This document shows, in pieces, positions 13,101 through 24,940 of a stretch of DNA of 64,000 nt. Both the position numbers and the translations under genes were made by a program. Under the pieces are notes generated by a model. It did no database searches. It had not been told where the DNA came from and saw only the letters and a program-made list of their open reading frames with translations. Source of the stretch: Toxoplasma gondii ME49 (lineage: Eukaryota > Apicomplexa > Conoidasida > Eucoccidiorida > Sarcocystidae); contig NC_031478.1 of assembly GCF_000006565.2 (NCBI RefSeq), positions 6,348,212-6,412,211 of the forward strand, written 5' to 3'. How positions within the stretch are numbered: position 1 is the stretch's first letter; each line of letters starts with the position of its first letter.

Positions 13101-16100
13101 AGGCGACCGGATGCTCGTGAGGTCCTTCCCACCTCACTTTATTTCATACAAACATCCGCCTTTGCATATATCTATGCATATGCATGTAAGGAATGTCGGG
13201 CTTTTTATACTCATGTGTGCAGTTACACGTGCACTTTGAGACACCCACAGGCAAGCTTGTACGAAGATATGCATCTACCGTTTATTCTTTCCCCTCCAAC
13301 CACTGGAAGCAACATCCTTATTTTTCATGCGCTCGGGCAGACGCGAAGTCCCACCTGTTCTTCGACAATTTGTTTCTTCTTTTCTTTCTCCTTCTCCTTC
13401 TCCTTCTTCGCATCCTCCCGCTGGCGCTTCTCGCGCTCTCGCTCCGCGCGGGCTTCCTCCGCACGTCGCCGGCGAAGCTCCTGTTCCCGTCGCTTTTCCT
13501 CTTCCTGCTGCTCCTTTCTCTTCAGAGCCTCTGCTTTCTCTTTCGTTGCCAAAATGTCCTTTTCAACACCCTGCTCGATGACCTGCTGCAGCCGCACTAG
13601 AGTGCGCACTTTTCGAGAGATCGCCTGATAGAAATCGCAGGGACAACGGACGCTCACCTTTCTATCCGATTTCCTGTTCACATCCTGCACTTGTTGACAA
13701 TTTGGCAGAAAGAACTTTACGAACAGACTACTTGAATACACATAAAGGTACACACAACAGCACCGGCTTGACAGACATTAGTGTACATATATATATATAT
13801 ATACAAACACATATATGCATACACATGCATGTATTCGTAACGGGGCAAGCTGCCTTTGTATTCTGTGGGACAGGTGACAGATTGGTTTAGATAAGGACCA
13901 ATGGTCTTCCACTTTAAAGCGTCTCTGCAATAGGACCGCACTCTGGGGGACGTACCATTCGTTTCTCTCGATCCTTTCGGGTCTTCTCCTTGAAGGCCGA
14001 GGGCAGACCTTCGAGAAAAGCAGACTCCCAGACCCAGAGGGAACTGGGGTTCAAGTCCTCATTCTTCTCTATGAGTGGGGAGGAAAAGGAGGAGCAATTG
14101 ACAGTTGTAACGCTGGCGCATGCACCAGAGGGCGACGACGAAGCCGACGCAACTGATGCCTCACGACTTGCGGGGGGCGCGGCCGTCGCTCCTGGACTCG
14201 ATCCACTTCCGCGCTGTCGAGGAACCCCCAAGCTGACCACACGTGGACAGTGCAGGTAGAAGAGAGGAGAGAGTAGGTTTGCAAACGTTTCTATTTTCGC
14301 TCTTGTTGTGTCTGCACAAGTGTTAGGCTTCTAGAGGGCTATCGAGAATCGTTCCGCTCCTCTCTGCTGCGAATATGGGTCCAGCGAAAAATCGCCCGGG
14401 GAATCTTCGGCCTGCCCGGCCCTCCGATGAACTGCAAGTGCGAGACCAGGTCCCTGTCCAGACATTTGAAAAGTCATTGCGTTACCTTCTTCGAGAGAGG
14501 AGCACAGGAAGCAAGGTTCGGAGTGTCTCGTCGGCCACGTCTTCAGTCGGGGACCCATCAGTGCCGTCTCGGAGAACGCGTTGGACTTCGACAATGAGCG
14601 CCGATAGTGGCAGACTCGATCCCTCACAGAGCGCCCGAAGCAGGCGCTTCAGAGGACTCAGAGCGACATCTGTATAGACAACCCGCATTGACGCCTCGCA
14701 AGGGTGTTGTGCAAAGACTCACGCTGAAGTCCTACCACACGGAGCAACTGCTTGTTTGAGTGTCTTGCTTCTTTGTTGCTCAACGCGCACTCCAGTCTCT
14801 CGCACGAACCGAAGATGACAGCAATCCTCTCCGCAGCATGGAGGCGCCCGTTTTCCCGGATTTTTGCCGATACTTCTCAGCGCATGGTTGGCACCACCCC
14901 CGATGCTGTGTGACTTTGAGGGGTTCACGGGGCGTTTTTGGGGTTTTTTGTCGAGTGACACTAGGCAACGAAAAGTACCGGATCCCAGCCAGCGAGACGC
15001 GCTGCCACTGCAGAGACTGGTCGATGCTCATCCCTGAAGAGGCCTACATACCTTCGTTGTCTGTTCTGCTCCCGTCGTCCTCGTCATCCACGGAGGAACT
15101 CTGGGGTGAAGACGGGGCCTGCAGTAGTTTCTGCTTCAGCTCCAGGTACACTTGAGGATTCGTTAAAGTGTCGACCTCCTGGTGTTTAGAGACAAAGAGA
15201 AGCAACCAGAAGAGAAACATCATTTTTCGCGTTGCACATGAAACGATGACTTCCCAAAGCGGATGTAAGTTGTAGCCACCGGTCTCGCGGACACACTCCA
15301 GTATCAACCACCCTTGAGACCGCGGAATATTATATGTTTATTTTGGATTGAATGCAGACGTTACTGAACCATACAACTGAGAACTTAGGGAAAGGGACAA
15401 CCGGCTCGAGTGCTCGGAAATGCGCCGACGATGTGAAATTTTCTGTGGCACGCGGCTTCTAAAACATCTAAGTCTCCATTCGCTATTTTCTGAAACAGAG
15501 TATCACCCATCCAGCTTTTCGGGAAGGTTGACAGATCAGGTCTTCCGGCAAGATATTCAAGTTTCACGAATCGCCTGAGTTTGACATTGGCATCTACACG
15601 GAAAAGTGACGAAGGCTACCACAGCGTCTCCAAGAAGACGGGAAATCTGAATACACACGGTCTTGGGCGTGAGTGTCGTCGCCAAAAGAAATCAATGTTA
15701 GTGGAGACCGCAAATGGTTCAGTAAGTGCGTACTTTCAGTAATGACTTACCGGCAGCCCCTGCACGAGAACCTGCTGAAGTTCCTGTTCGGATTCTCTCC
15801 AAAGAGGATCATAGAGCTGGCGAATGCGGTCCTGTTCTGGCTTCGGTACCCCCGCTTTTGTGCCTGTTGTCCCTCCAGTTCCTGCACCAGAGCTCCTCGT
15901 CCCCCCCCGCCCTCTTCCAGCTACCCGCCGTGGTCCGTTGGTGCCTCTGTTGCCGCCTGCCGTTGCTGAGGAAGGTTGGATGTCTTCTGATCCCACCCCA
16001 GAAGGGAACGTATGGTTCGCGCTTTCTTCGTGTTCTTGGGTGTTGCCCGCGTCCTCGAGCCTGACGCAATCCTGTAAGTCATTCATTGCAACTTCAAAAG

Positions 16101-16719
16101 CATGAGGGAAAGCAGGAACCGCCGCTTCGAGGCTTTCCCCCGAACCACCACCGTCGGCCGCCGTGGCGAGGTCAGTTACAGCGGCTGGAGAAATTTCACG
16201 AATATCCGCGTTGGATGCATATTCGACTCTTGCGTGAGCAGGGGAATGGACAAACATTCCTCCTGCCGGGAGGGTATGTAAACCGACTGAAGAAGGGAGC
16301 TCGGAGGCCGTAATTGGGTCCGACGTTTTTATCCCGCCCGAGGACAAGCAGCTCGCAGCCGCTTCTGGAGAGCTGCATCCTCCCGCAGAATCCACTACAG
16401 GGCATACATTTGAAGGAAGTGCGTTTCGACAGCCAGGAGTGGGCGAAGAGTCAGCAACAGTAGCCAAGGCAGAAGCGGGGGGACAAGAGGTCACTAGAGG
16501 GGGGCACTTTCGCGCCGGCGACGTCGACTTATGCATGCACGAACCATTTTCTCCTATGGCACGAAATGCCAGCAAGTTACGCTTATTCGTATTTTCGTCG
16601 CTAGTATGTGCTACGAGAGAAGACGCTGCGTTTTGGTCTGGTCCAGGACTCGAGCTTTTCGCTGGTGCTCCAGCCACTGGCAGCATGTGTGGAGCAGCCC
16701 CCTGCAGGCGGGCTGGCAT
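10109..16719 (-). CDS. CHAF1A: Chromatin assembly factor 1 large subunit (p150/Cac1)
   Basis: CAF-1 deposits H3-H4 on newly replicated DNA through PCNA. In-phase exons: 16719-15751, 15178-15052, 14669-14486, 14232-13956, a 27-base exon 13684-13658, 13624-13355 and 12931-12487. Less certain are 11946-11932 and 11641-11534. Then, after unresolved exons, come one ending at 10690 and the last exon 10426-10109. Evidence: the exon at 13624-13355 is an almost pure Lys/Glu/Arg coiled coil (the KER domain). The next exon carries a PIP-like motif, QQNFMVSWLARK. The last exon carries CIDYDRDSDEEWFEN followed by an acidic run, matching the conserved D-Y-E-V-D-S-D-E-E-W block of the family. The first exon is long, disordered and Ser/Ala/Gly-rich. 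I chose the ATG at 16719 because the upstream in-frame sequence looks like a pyrimidine-rich leader. The region 11530-10700 is not fully solved. Identity is fairly sure; exact exon set is not. Confidence 0.75.
12333..12378. repeat. AT dinucleotide microsatellite (CAF-1 intron)
   Basis: About 12 AT/TA units followed by imperfect TATG and ATCG repeats. It lies between the CAF-1 exon ending at 12487 and the next exon near 11946. Confidence 0.85.
13785..13803. repeat. Short TA microsatellite (CAF-1 intron)
   Basis: A run of alternating AT between the CAF-1 exons at 13956 and 13684. Confidence 0.8.
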
Positions 16720-18370
16720 CGCGTGAAGGCTGCAGAGGGACGTGGAAAACACAAGGAGAACCCCATACACAGGCCAGGCGTTAGCGACAAACAATCCGTG
16801 ACGAAGAACCGAACTCGAAAACTCAATGTGAAAAAACACGAGCGAGCATTTCTCGCCTCAATGCTACAAATGCTGGGTCCTTTGTCGCAGGAGGGACGAC
16901 TCACATGTGTACACGCTTTGGAGAGGGGGGTGGGTGACACACATAATGTACAAGAAAAGGCGACTCCAAAATGTTGCAGTTTTTCCACTTTTCAGCCTTG
17001 CAAGAAACCAGAGACAAGGAGACACCGACGAGAAAGGAATACGCTTCACGAAGAATGCCAGTACGACAACTGAAAAGCGCAAAGGCAGGCTGGCGGTCTG
17101 TGACGTTTATGTACGCCGGGCAGCTGACGAATTGGGTGGGTGGTTCAACTGCGGTGGAAGAGTTTCAACACCTTTTTTGGAGGGGGGGGGGAGACCGGGT
17201 AAATAAATTCCGAACTTGATACCTTGCATGTGTTTGTAGCCGCTTTCCCCTCTAATTAGTGTGCGTAAAGACATAAATATTCTCTGGATTCTTCGTGACG
17301 CACTCACAGATGTGCCTTGAAGGCACTACGGGTGTCCCAGAGTTACTGCGTGCAGATTCCCGTGCAAATCGCTCAAAGCGCCCGAAACCGCAGGTCAAGG
17401 TACATAGACCAGCAATCGCGATCTCGTTTACGTCGGTGCCAGGAGCTGTCGTTGTCCGACCGCCAGCGCGCGGCTTGGCTAAACAGTAGTGTTCCCTTGT
17501 GGTAGCATACACGTAACCGGTGTGTGACGACTGAAATTCGACTCATTGAGCAGTCACTCCAGACGAGACAAACTTCCGATGTGTGTATTCTGTACCGAAT
17601 AACATCAGGGAGGAAACGTGTTGCCGCGCTGTGGCTGTGCCAGATCGAATGGAGACGACAAAGGTGTCGGCAAAAGAATGGGAAGGCGAAATCCGACCAG
17701 TGGGGGTCAAAGAAGGGCCGGCAATACGTGGTCCATGAGACTTGCGCTGGTACCGAGTTTCGTCCTTCCATGTACCAACACAGCAGTTCTCCAAAAAGGT
17801 GTCAGAAGGGAGTTTTCTCCCGTGCCCCGAAAGAGAAGCGATCGTGTGTCGGTGTCCGGCTGGCCGAACAGGAGCATGATGATAGTAACGGTCTGCTGCG
17901 TGTGATTGCCAGTGAGAAGCCTTAGGTGCCTGGCATTTAGACGCAGAGCCAACATGGGTCCCTGCGTTCATGACCGTAAGCGTTCCCCGGTTTGGGTACC
18001 ACCTCAGCGACACATGTATCAATCGAATACATTCGCGGATCGGCAGGATACTGGCGTAGAAGCGGCCTCTTTTTAGACCATGATGCCCATGCAGGTACTG
18101 ACAGCACTCGTTCTAGGTTGCCGAGGCGCCCACACTGGCCATCACGTTACTCCCGTTGGAAGATGCATCACACTACAGCTGGGCATTTCTTTTCGGGAGG
18201 AAAGGCCTCCTGTTCAACAGATGCAAATGGGATTCAACAGATGCAAATGGGAAATCCGCGCCAGGAAAAAGTGAGGTTGAGTTTTCAGGGGCAAATGGGC
18301 AGGGTGTACAACCGTGCAATTCAACTCCGAAGTGAATGGACATAAGCGGAGTATGTAGCCACTCGAAAAA
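16720..18370. other. CAF-1 upstream region, no supported gene
   Basis: It holds the likely 5' leader and promoter of the minus-strand CAF-1 gene. Several frames of 80-160 codons occur on both strands around 17.3-18.0 kb, but none has a convincing exon context or recognisable protein. A poly-G tract lies near 17183-17192. Confidence 0.35.
18213..18252. repeat. Perfect 20-bp tandem duplication
   Basis: The unit TTCAACAGATGCAAATGGGA occurs twice head to tail (18213-18232 and 18233-18252) without mismatch. No gene is supported here. Confidence 0.9.
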
Positions 18371-21011
18371 CTATAAAAGGGACACAACAGGCAACACAAA
18401 GCAGGAAACGGCGACGATGGCGTGGAGCGAGAAGCTCTCTCTAGTAGTTGAGTGCAGAACAGCCCGTCCGCGTCGGCGAGCTTCTTCGGCATTTCGCAGT
18501 GAGTCGTAATACACCGTCTGTGTGAACACAAAATGAGTGTCATTCACGTTGGAGAGTCCGGCCCGTATATTTATGATCGGTTCCAATTGTTCTCCTAACG
18601 TGTCCGGCGTTGGCACACAAAAGCACTTATTTTCACTATCTCAAATGAAGGAAAGTACATAAAGTAATGCTGGTCCGGTCCTGGAAGTTGCAGCAATTAT
18701 CAAAGGCAATATCGCCATTATAGAGCTGACGACGCAGCTGGTTTTGTGTGAGGAGTTGAGAAGCTGTACCCCCATGAAAGCATGAGAGATAATGTTGAAA
18801 AAATACACCAACAGGAGTATATGCAACAAAATGAAAAAGGTCGACCCTACCCCAGCCATGGCGGAGAGCGCCAATAAACAAGAACTTTTTCTGGTTAAAG
18901 AGGACGTTTCGTCAACTGACTCTTGGATGGATGTAAGACACGTGGCACTGCTGGCTCTGCTGAAACATCACCCGGTGCTAAGGGTCAGCGTTTGGCTGCT
19001 CCAATTACAGATATGAACGAATTCTCGACACAGTCAGAAAGAAGGAAAAAGACAAGTCCACTGAAGTCATATGTCATCGCTGTCTTCTTTTCACGGTTCA
19101 CGAAAGTGGTTGACAAGCCATAGCCAGACGACAACTCACCGTGTCATCGAATGATACTCGGAAGCTCCACTGATGTCAAACGATGTGGATTGCAGCTAGA
19201 TCTCTCAGAATCGCAAGCTGGAGTAAAGGGGAGGCAGCACTGAAAACCGTCGCGCATTCTCTGTCGGCATATCCTGATGATGTGCGGACCCTATGCAATC
19301 TCTGTTTGAAAGGGCTTACCTAGAAAAATGGTTGACGACGATTGTGACTCTTCTGCATGGTGCTGCCGAGCAAGGATGGACTGCAAAGACAACATATGCT
19401 GTTGAATTAGAGGATGAGAATGTGGCAAACTACGGAGGAGGAATTGAGTCCTAGTTTCACTACTGCAATGAGAGCTGATGCGGTGCGAGGAGTCTACCTC
19501 CCTACAAATTACTCCAGAAGGACTGCCTCCTTGGCAGATCAAGCAGCGGCCTACGCGACGACACGCAAAAACTATTTTGGCTTCTCTGACACAGTCCTCT
19601 ATCAATAACGACTGCGCAGCTTCTATCTGATAGTGTGCAGATAAGGGGCAAAACTGTATGGGGGTTGTGGATCACTGCGGAATCGATATATAGTTGCAAT
19701 ACCGTCAGTAAAAATATATATAGTGCAACACTCCTGTGTGATCCATGGACACTCTGCATCTCAACAGCATAAATCTGTGAGCAAAAGGAGGGACTCTTTG
19801 CCATCTGGTAAACAACGCTTTTTGAGGCAAGCAACCCGAAACATGCTGTTCATCTTGCACCTCCAAGCTCTCGTAGTCAACACAGAACATCCCCATAACA
19901 ACAGGGCTTGAAGGCGATTCTTGATTTGCCACGATGAGTGTTGCTCTTCACAGCTAAATTCGCCAATCAGCTAAGTCTCCGAACCGACGTGCGTGTCGCT
20001 TTCCACGGAGAGAACAAGTGCTTGAACTTCACGTTTGCTTCCCTGTGCCGGGCAATCTCGCAAAAACAAAAAGGGATGCTCTTCGCTGTAGGACTGGCCC
20101 TGAACCTCCTGTGGATCAAGAAGGGAGGTATTCCTCCGCTTGTGCTTAAGAACAATCCAATGAGAACCACGTCGTCAAAGCACAGCCGGGTTTTTAGCAG
20201 GCTGTCTCTCACGTCGAGGCGAGATCTTCAAGTTATTTCGGTGCTTTGACGAGTGATACTACCCCCCCTAAATTCCATGATTTGCTCACAGGCCTCTTTT
20301 CGATGACTGTTTCACAGTGAGCTTTGAACACTCATGCTTCAGGGGGTTGACATTCTTGTGTTTCCAGAGCGACTGCTTAGCTTCGCCCCTCAAAATGTCA
20401 ACACTAGCCGTTACGACAGAGAAGTCAACCACTGACACAGCAAGGCCGTGTAAAAGTTTGCGTTTTTTAGTCTCCATTTTCTGTGTCTCACATACGTACT
20501 ATCAAAATTGGTGTTATTCACTCGAAAAATATTGGCAAGACTTCCCGTCAACACAGAGGGAACTTCAGTATTCACAAGTATCGGTTTCCGCTAAGTTCCA
20601 CTTGAATCTTTCAGACACGCTCTGCTCGTGTTCTCGAGAGTAGATACACGGGCAACTCAGCTCTGGATCTGCGTAGGACGTGATTCCCTTTCCCATGACT
20701 ACTATAGCAGTGACTCACCCTTGCAGTCTTGTCACAACCAGTGACCAGAATTCAATCCCTCGGTTAATCAGACTTCATCAGGAAAGCGACAGACACAGCG
20801 TCATCGTCAAAACCACAGATGTTTTGGCGCGCGCACCGGTTGCCTGCAGCAGTGCTAGACACGCACGGTTTCTCAGTTGTTGAATCTGTTGTCGGTTTAG
20901 AATTAAACACTTCTTCATGCATTTTTGCTGCAGTTGTGTGATCAAACTAGCCAGTTCAAAGTTAGGCGCCACGCGTGCTATGGTCCCTTTCTTGACCGGA
21001 ACTGTGGTCAT
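18371..21011 (-). CDS. Candidate multi-exon gene, unknown function
   Basis: Scattered minus-strand segments look coding, but the joins are unresolved. A likely first exon starts with ATG at 21011 (MTTVPVKKGTIARVAPNFEL, then a Gln/Leu-rich helix). A segment at about 19555-19320 ends at a GTAAGC donor. A segment at about 18860-18641 can encode two hydrophobic helices (TFFILLHILLLVYFF and later SIMAILPLIIAA). A segment at about 18600-18371 reads NVNDTHFVFTQTVYYDSLRN and ends with a hydrophobic tail before a stop at 18371. They could be one gene or two small genes. The 72-residue frame at 18859-18641 could stand alone as a small two-helix membrane protein. Low confidence in all of it. Confidence 0.25.
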
Positions 21012-21488
21012 TCAGTGGTGTCATTTCGTCGGTAAATTGGCTTCTCGCTATCGGTAAAAATTAGTTGCCAAGGCCACACGACCACCGAGACGTGTTCTAA
21101 CTCCCTTCCCCTTCTGGCACGGCTATGCGAGATGCACGAGACATCTACACCAGGCACTGGACGAGGCTGATCGGTGAACGAGTGTGCACGGCTAACTCGT
21201 ACAGCGGCTCGTGCTATACGGATCGACATACGAGCGCGTATCGGCGTAGGAAATCACAAATATGAATCGCGTTACTTTTAAAAGTTCTTCCACTGTGGTG
21301 TGTCGCATGTTCCCCCAGGAACTGCAAGTTTGCTAAGACTGACAGGACACCTGTCTATTTCTCGCATGACTCTGAAACGAGTCGCGGGCAGAACGGAACT
21401 GGCCAGCTAGATCGTCTCGTTTCCCAATCTACACTGTTGCAGTGCAATAAGGCCAAGTAACGGCCGTGCAATTCCAGTTGTGATAATC
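21012..21488. promoter_or_regulatory. Intergenic region between divergent starts
   Basis: This 477-base stretch separates the putative minus-strand start at 21011 from the plus-strand start at 21489, so it probably holds the promoter of the cysteine-rich protein gene and perhaps a shared one. No specific motif is claimed. Confidence 0.35.
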
Positions 21489-23812
21489 ATGAAGAAGGCG
21501 CTGATCGCAGCCCTGCTGGTTGCGGGGGTTCTCCCCCAGTTGCCGACAAGTAAGTAGAATCTGCGGTAAAATACGACCTACACCTGAATAGGCCCTATAT
21601 ACAGAGAGCGTTCAAAGGACTGATGGTACTATACAGGAGAAAAGAAGACTTAACCTCTTGTGACAAGAAGTACTGTATTAGTCTCGCAAATGCCCGTCAG
21701 AATCATGAAGCGTACGTGATCAACATCGTACCCGTTGTCATGCTTTCGTTTTCTGTCCTGCTCAGCTGATGCAGGTCCAGCCGTTCATATTGTAGAAAAC
21801 CAGCCGCGGCCCACGAAGAAAGGACATTCTCCGCCGCCTCAGAAAAAGGGCGAAACGGTTGTTAAGGAAATCATCGAAGTTTCCAAGCTGCCCCCGGCTC
21901 CACAGAAAGCGCCCCCCGTCTGCATTGTTCCAGCTCTTCTTGGTATTCCCTCAGTCAATTCGTGCCGTGATCTCGGCGTCATTGGCTCTGCATTTGGATC
22001 CGGTGTTGTGCTGCAAGAAGAATATCAGGGGTGTGATCTCCTGGATGACTTATCCTGTGATGACGGTTCCGGTCAGGGTCTCGAAGTATACCGACAAAGG
22101 CTCCAGAAGCACGGAGCCACAACATCAGCAACTGTTTATCAACCCCAAGGTGTCGGCCCTTGTTTGCGAGTGGAAAGGCTTCCAGACAGCTTGAGGGTCA
22201 CCTCTAGTTTCCGCGGAGAAATTGTGTGTTGCCGGCCCATATGTAAGCCAACTACTACAACTACGACAACAACGACTACGACCACAACAACGATTACGAC
22301 CACGACAACCCAGGAAGCCCTTCTACCTCTAGAGGAGAATAGGGCACCCCAGTATGTCCCGACTTACACTACAACACCAGCTCCAGTTTTTATAAATCAG
22401 TCCAATCAAGGGATGAATGAACAATTTATGTATCGGGCTGCGGCTGCTGGGGAGATGTGCGTTATGCCGCAATTCCTGAACCTGCCACGAGTGGCAACAT
22501 GCGCTGATCTTCGAGATATCTCAATGTCAACGAGCTACGTGTTTCTAACAAACCAAAAGGCGATTGACTGCCAGTGGGTCGAGGACGTGGGCTGCGGCCC
22601 TGAGTATCCAGGTTTGGGTGCCTTTCTTGATGCTGGAACCCCTGACAACGCGTGTCTAGCTGTGAGACAAGACGTGTGCAACGTAAGCATTGTGGGTCCC
22701 TATCCCATTCTCAGCCGCCACCTGAAGGGTGCCTGCTTACACAAAGGAAAGGAATCGCATGCTATGATGCCAGTCACGATGATGATGCCTGTTCCGGGAG
22801 GCAAAAAGGGTGGTCACCGTAGGCGGTTACAGGCTACCGTTTCCAATTCAGCTCCTGAGGCTGATGGCTCAACCTTCGAAGATATGTTGGATTCAAATGC
22901 TGGAGAAGATTACATAGTTCAAACGGGACTTGGCGATATATTTCCTGATACGAACAGCTCCGGTAAAGTGAACGCTGATGCGACAGCCTCAGAGGTACCG
23001 GAGACTCTATATGAATCTTCGGTTAGCCGGGGCCTCGCAAAAGGGGCTCCGGTAAAGGGCAAAGGGAAAAGCGGTGGAGTGTCAGATACACTCGTCGTCT
23101 GCTGCCGTCTGCAGTGTTTTGGTGGAAGCAATGCAGCCGCATATTCCGCCATGTCCTACAGCCGACAGACGTATCAGCAGCAGCAGGCGTCAGCAGCCGC
23201 GGGTTATGCTCAAGGTGCTGGAGCCCAGGCTCAAGCGGTTGGAGCCGCAGGATCACAAACCCAGAACATGGGTTACAATGGCGGATATGGTCAAATGCCA
23301 GCAAATGCGCGAGGAGCAGGGGGGGCAGCAGGGAGCGTTCCTTCGCTGGGGAACCTTGGAGTCGCTGGAACGCCTGCATTGCAGAATCAGTCAAGTGAGC
23401 GTTGAGCGGCAGAACGTATGCAAGCCCGTATCCGACTTAGAACACAAGGGCAAATCTATAGCATTAACGGGTGGGGGAAAGGCGCTCCGCTTAACCATTT
23501 CTGTTTGCCCAGCGAAGCTATTAATATTGTTCGAGCACCGACCTTCTGAACCTGCATAGAACGGTTTCATTGCCTTTTTTTTTCGGTGGCTTGTATGCGT
23601 TGTAACTTTCAGGCCTGCCAGTCGCAAACAACACGGCCGGTAGCGATCTGTGTGACCAACGCTTCGCGCAAATTTGCTCTCTGGCGTCGCCTCTACGAGG
23701 CGAAAGAATCATTTTTGACCAGAGATGTGCTGGCGCGGCGCCGTTACCCGGATGCTACGCAGGCGGTATTTCACCTTGTTGCAGGAGTGTGAGCAAGTAT
23801 GAGCTCATATGA
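21489..23812 (+). CDS. Secreted Cys-rich protein with Thr-rich linker
   Basis: Three exons: 21489-21549, 21766-23394 and 23613-23812, about 629 residues. Exon 1 is a clean signal peptide (MKKALIAALLVAGVLPQLP) ending at a GTAAGT donor; exon 2 follows TGCTCAG; exon 3 follows CTTTCAG, and all phases agree. The protein has two Cys modules with a shared pattern. Each opens C-x-x-P-x-x-L-x-x-P-x-V-x-x-C-x-D-L and ends in V-C-C-R-x-x-C. They are separated by a nearly pure Thr tract (14 Thr, Ile, 5 Thr). The tail before exon 3 is Gly/Ala/Gln/Tyr-rich. Exon 3 adds a partial Cys module ending GISPCCRSVSKYELI. If the exon 2 donor is ignored, a stop follows within three codons. The composition (Cys modules, mucin-like Thr, Gln/Tyr/Gly tail) would suit an extracellular matrix, for example an oocyst or cyst wall, but this is inference. 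No transmembrane anchor is seen. Confidence 0.8.
22247..22312 (+). repeat. ACN trinucleotide repeat coding poly-Thr
   Basis: Imperfect ACA/ACT/ACG repeats encode the Thr tract of the Cys-rich protein, with one Ile codon interrupting it. Mixed synonymous codons suggest the tract is selected at protein level and is not a recent slippage product. Confidence 0.85.
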
Positions 23813-24634
23813 TCCGTCGCCTTTTACATTGTGTATACTGAATTTATGAAACGTCACCCGTACTGTTTCTGTGTGACTTGTGCGACGGCAATGAAAATCG
23901 GGTCAGAGGTCCGTGGCGAAACCACTATACGAGTCTATGTGCGTGCCCCGATGAGTCCATCTCGGACGTAGTCGCCGTGTATCGTGGACATTTTGCGACA
24001 GAGTACTCGTGGCTTGTTTTCCCGTCACTACACAAGATAATTCAGGCTTCTAATGGCAAGTGTTTCCCTCGAAGTCGGCTTCGGAATCCCGTCAGATCGC
24101 TTAATGTTACCGCCGAGTCAACCAGTGTTGCCCCTTGAACGAATTCAGAAAATACCACTGATCAGTCGCTACAGCAGGTACTGCGCCCTGTAGAACGATT
24201 CTGCTACCGGCATGTCCTTTCAGCTCCATAGTGCTGACACACTAACCGGCAACTTTATTCCACAGTTAGAGGCGCGTGGGAACGAGACGCACACATCGCC
24301 CGCACTCACAACCTGATGGCGTAAATCTGACTCGGTAGCGACGAAGCACGTAACGAGAAAATTCTGCCGTTGTGGTGGACTTTACTACCACACAACTCTG
24401 TTGGCGTCTTTTTTATGCTGGTGCTTTTGTCGCATTGTATAGTTCCTCGACTAATACCTTGAAATTTGGTACAATCAGTAGTCGCTGTGTAGGGGTGGCA
24501 CTAGCAACTGGCAGGACGCATCGATTTCACGTCGCTGCACAGAACAATCGCGCCAATTTTAGGCTTTGCTTATTGACTTATTCAAGAGACTCAAACCTCC
24601 AACTTGTTTTGTTGTGGAACTCAACGTGTAGACA
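23813..24634. other. Intergenic, no supported gene
   Basis: It lies between two plus-strand genes, with short frames only. It probably contains the 3' untranslated region of the Cys-rich gene and the promoter of the gene starting at 24635. Confidence 0.4.
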
Positions 24635-24940
24635 ATGGGGAATACCTGCAGGAAGCCGACAATTGTCGAGCGTCCGCCAATTCGCAATATTGGGAAATAT
24701 TCCGTTGACGTCGGCCCAGTGAACGTCGACCGCACAGGACGAGTGACCTGCCACATTTTTTCGGAAGAAACTGGGGAAATAGAACTGCAGTGTACACGGA
24801 GAATCGTTCAGGGTATCGGCGCAAACTTTCATATACATGGACTTGAGGCAGGAAAAACATATCGTGTATCGTTCAACTGTCCCTACTCGGAAAACTGTCG
24901 GGGCGGCGATGAAGTGACTTTCACAACAACCACCGTTTAG
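24635..24940 (+). CDS. Small FN3-like protein with acylation signal
   Basis: A single-exon frame of 101 residues beginning MGNTCRK. Gly2 in a G-N-x-x context is a typical N-myristoylation signal, and Cys5 is well placed for palmitoylation, so the product is probably held on the cytoplasmic face of a membrane. The remaining about 85 residues look like one beta-sandwich. They include GLEAGKTYRVSFNCPY, close to the F-strand signature of fibronectin type III domains (G-L-x-x-x-x-x-Y-x-V-x-V), and end in alternating Thr/Val as FN3 G strands do. There is no signal peptide. The family assignment is by pattern only. Chance is possible at this length, but the ordered composition and the N-terminal signal argue for a real gene. 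Confidence 0.55.
   Translation: MGNTCRKPTIVERPPIRNIGKYSVDVGPVNVDRTGRVTCHIFSEETGEIELQCTRRIVQGIGANFHIHGLEAGKTYRVSFNCPYSENCRGGDEVTFTTTTV

Noticed and set aside
15385..15593. Extra CAF-1 exon containing VKLEYLAGRPDLSTFP
   Set aside because: It looks coding, but its phase does not join the exon ending at 15751, while the exon starting at 15178 jo­ins directly. It was left out of the model but could be an alternative exon.
21735..23405. Cys-rich frame read as a single exon from the ATG at 21735
   Set aside because: That start lies in the intron pyrimidine tract. The upstream exon at 21489 gives a proper signal peptide in phase, and the 3' exon restores the Cys module.
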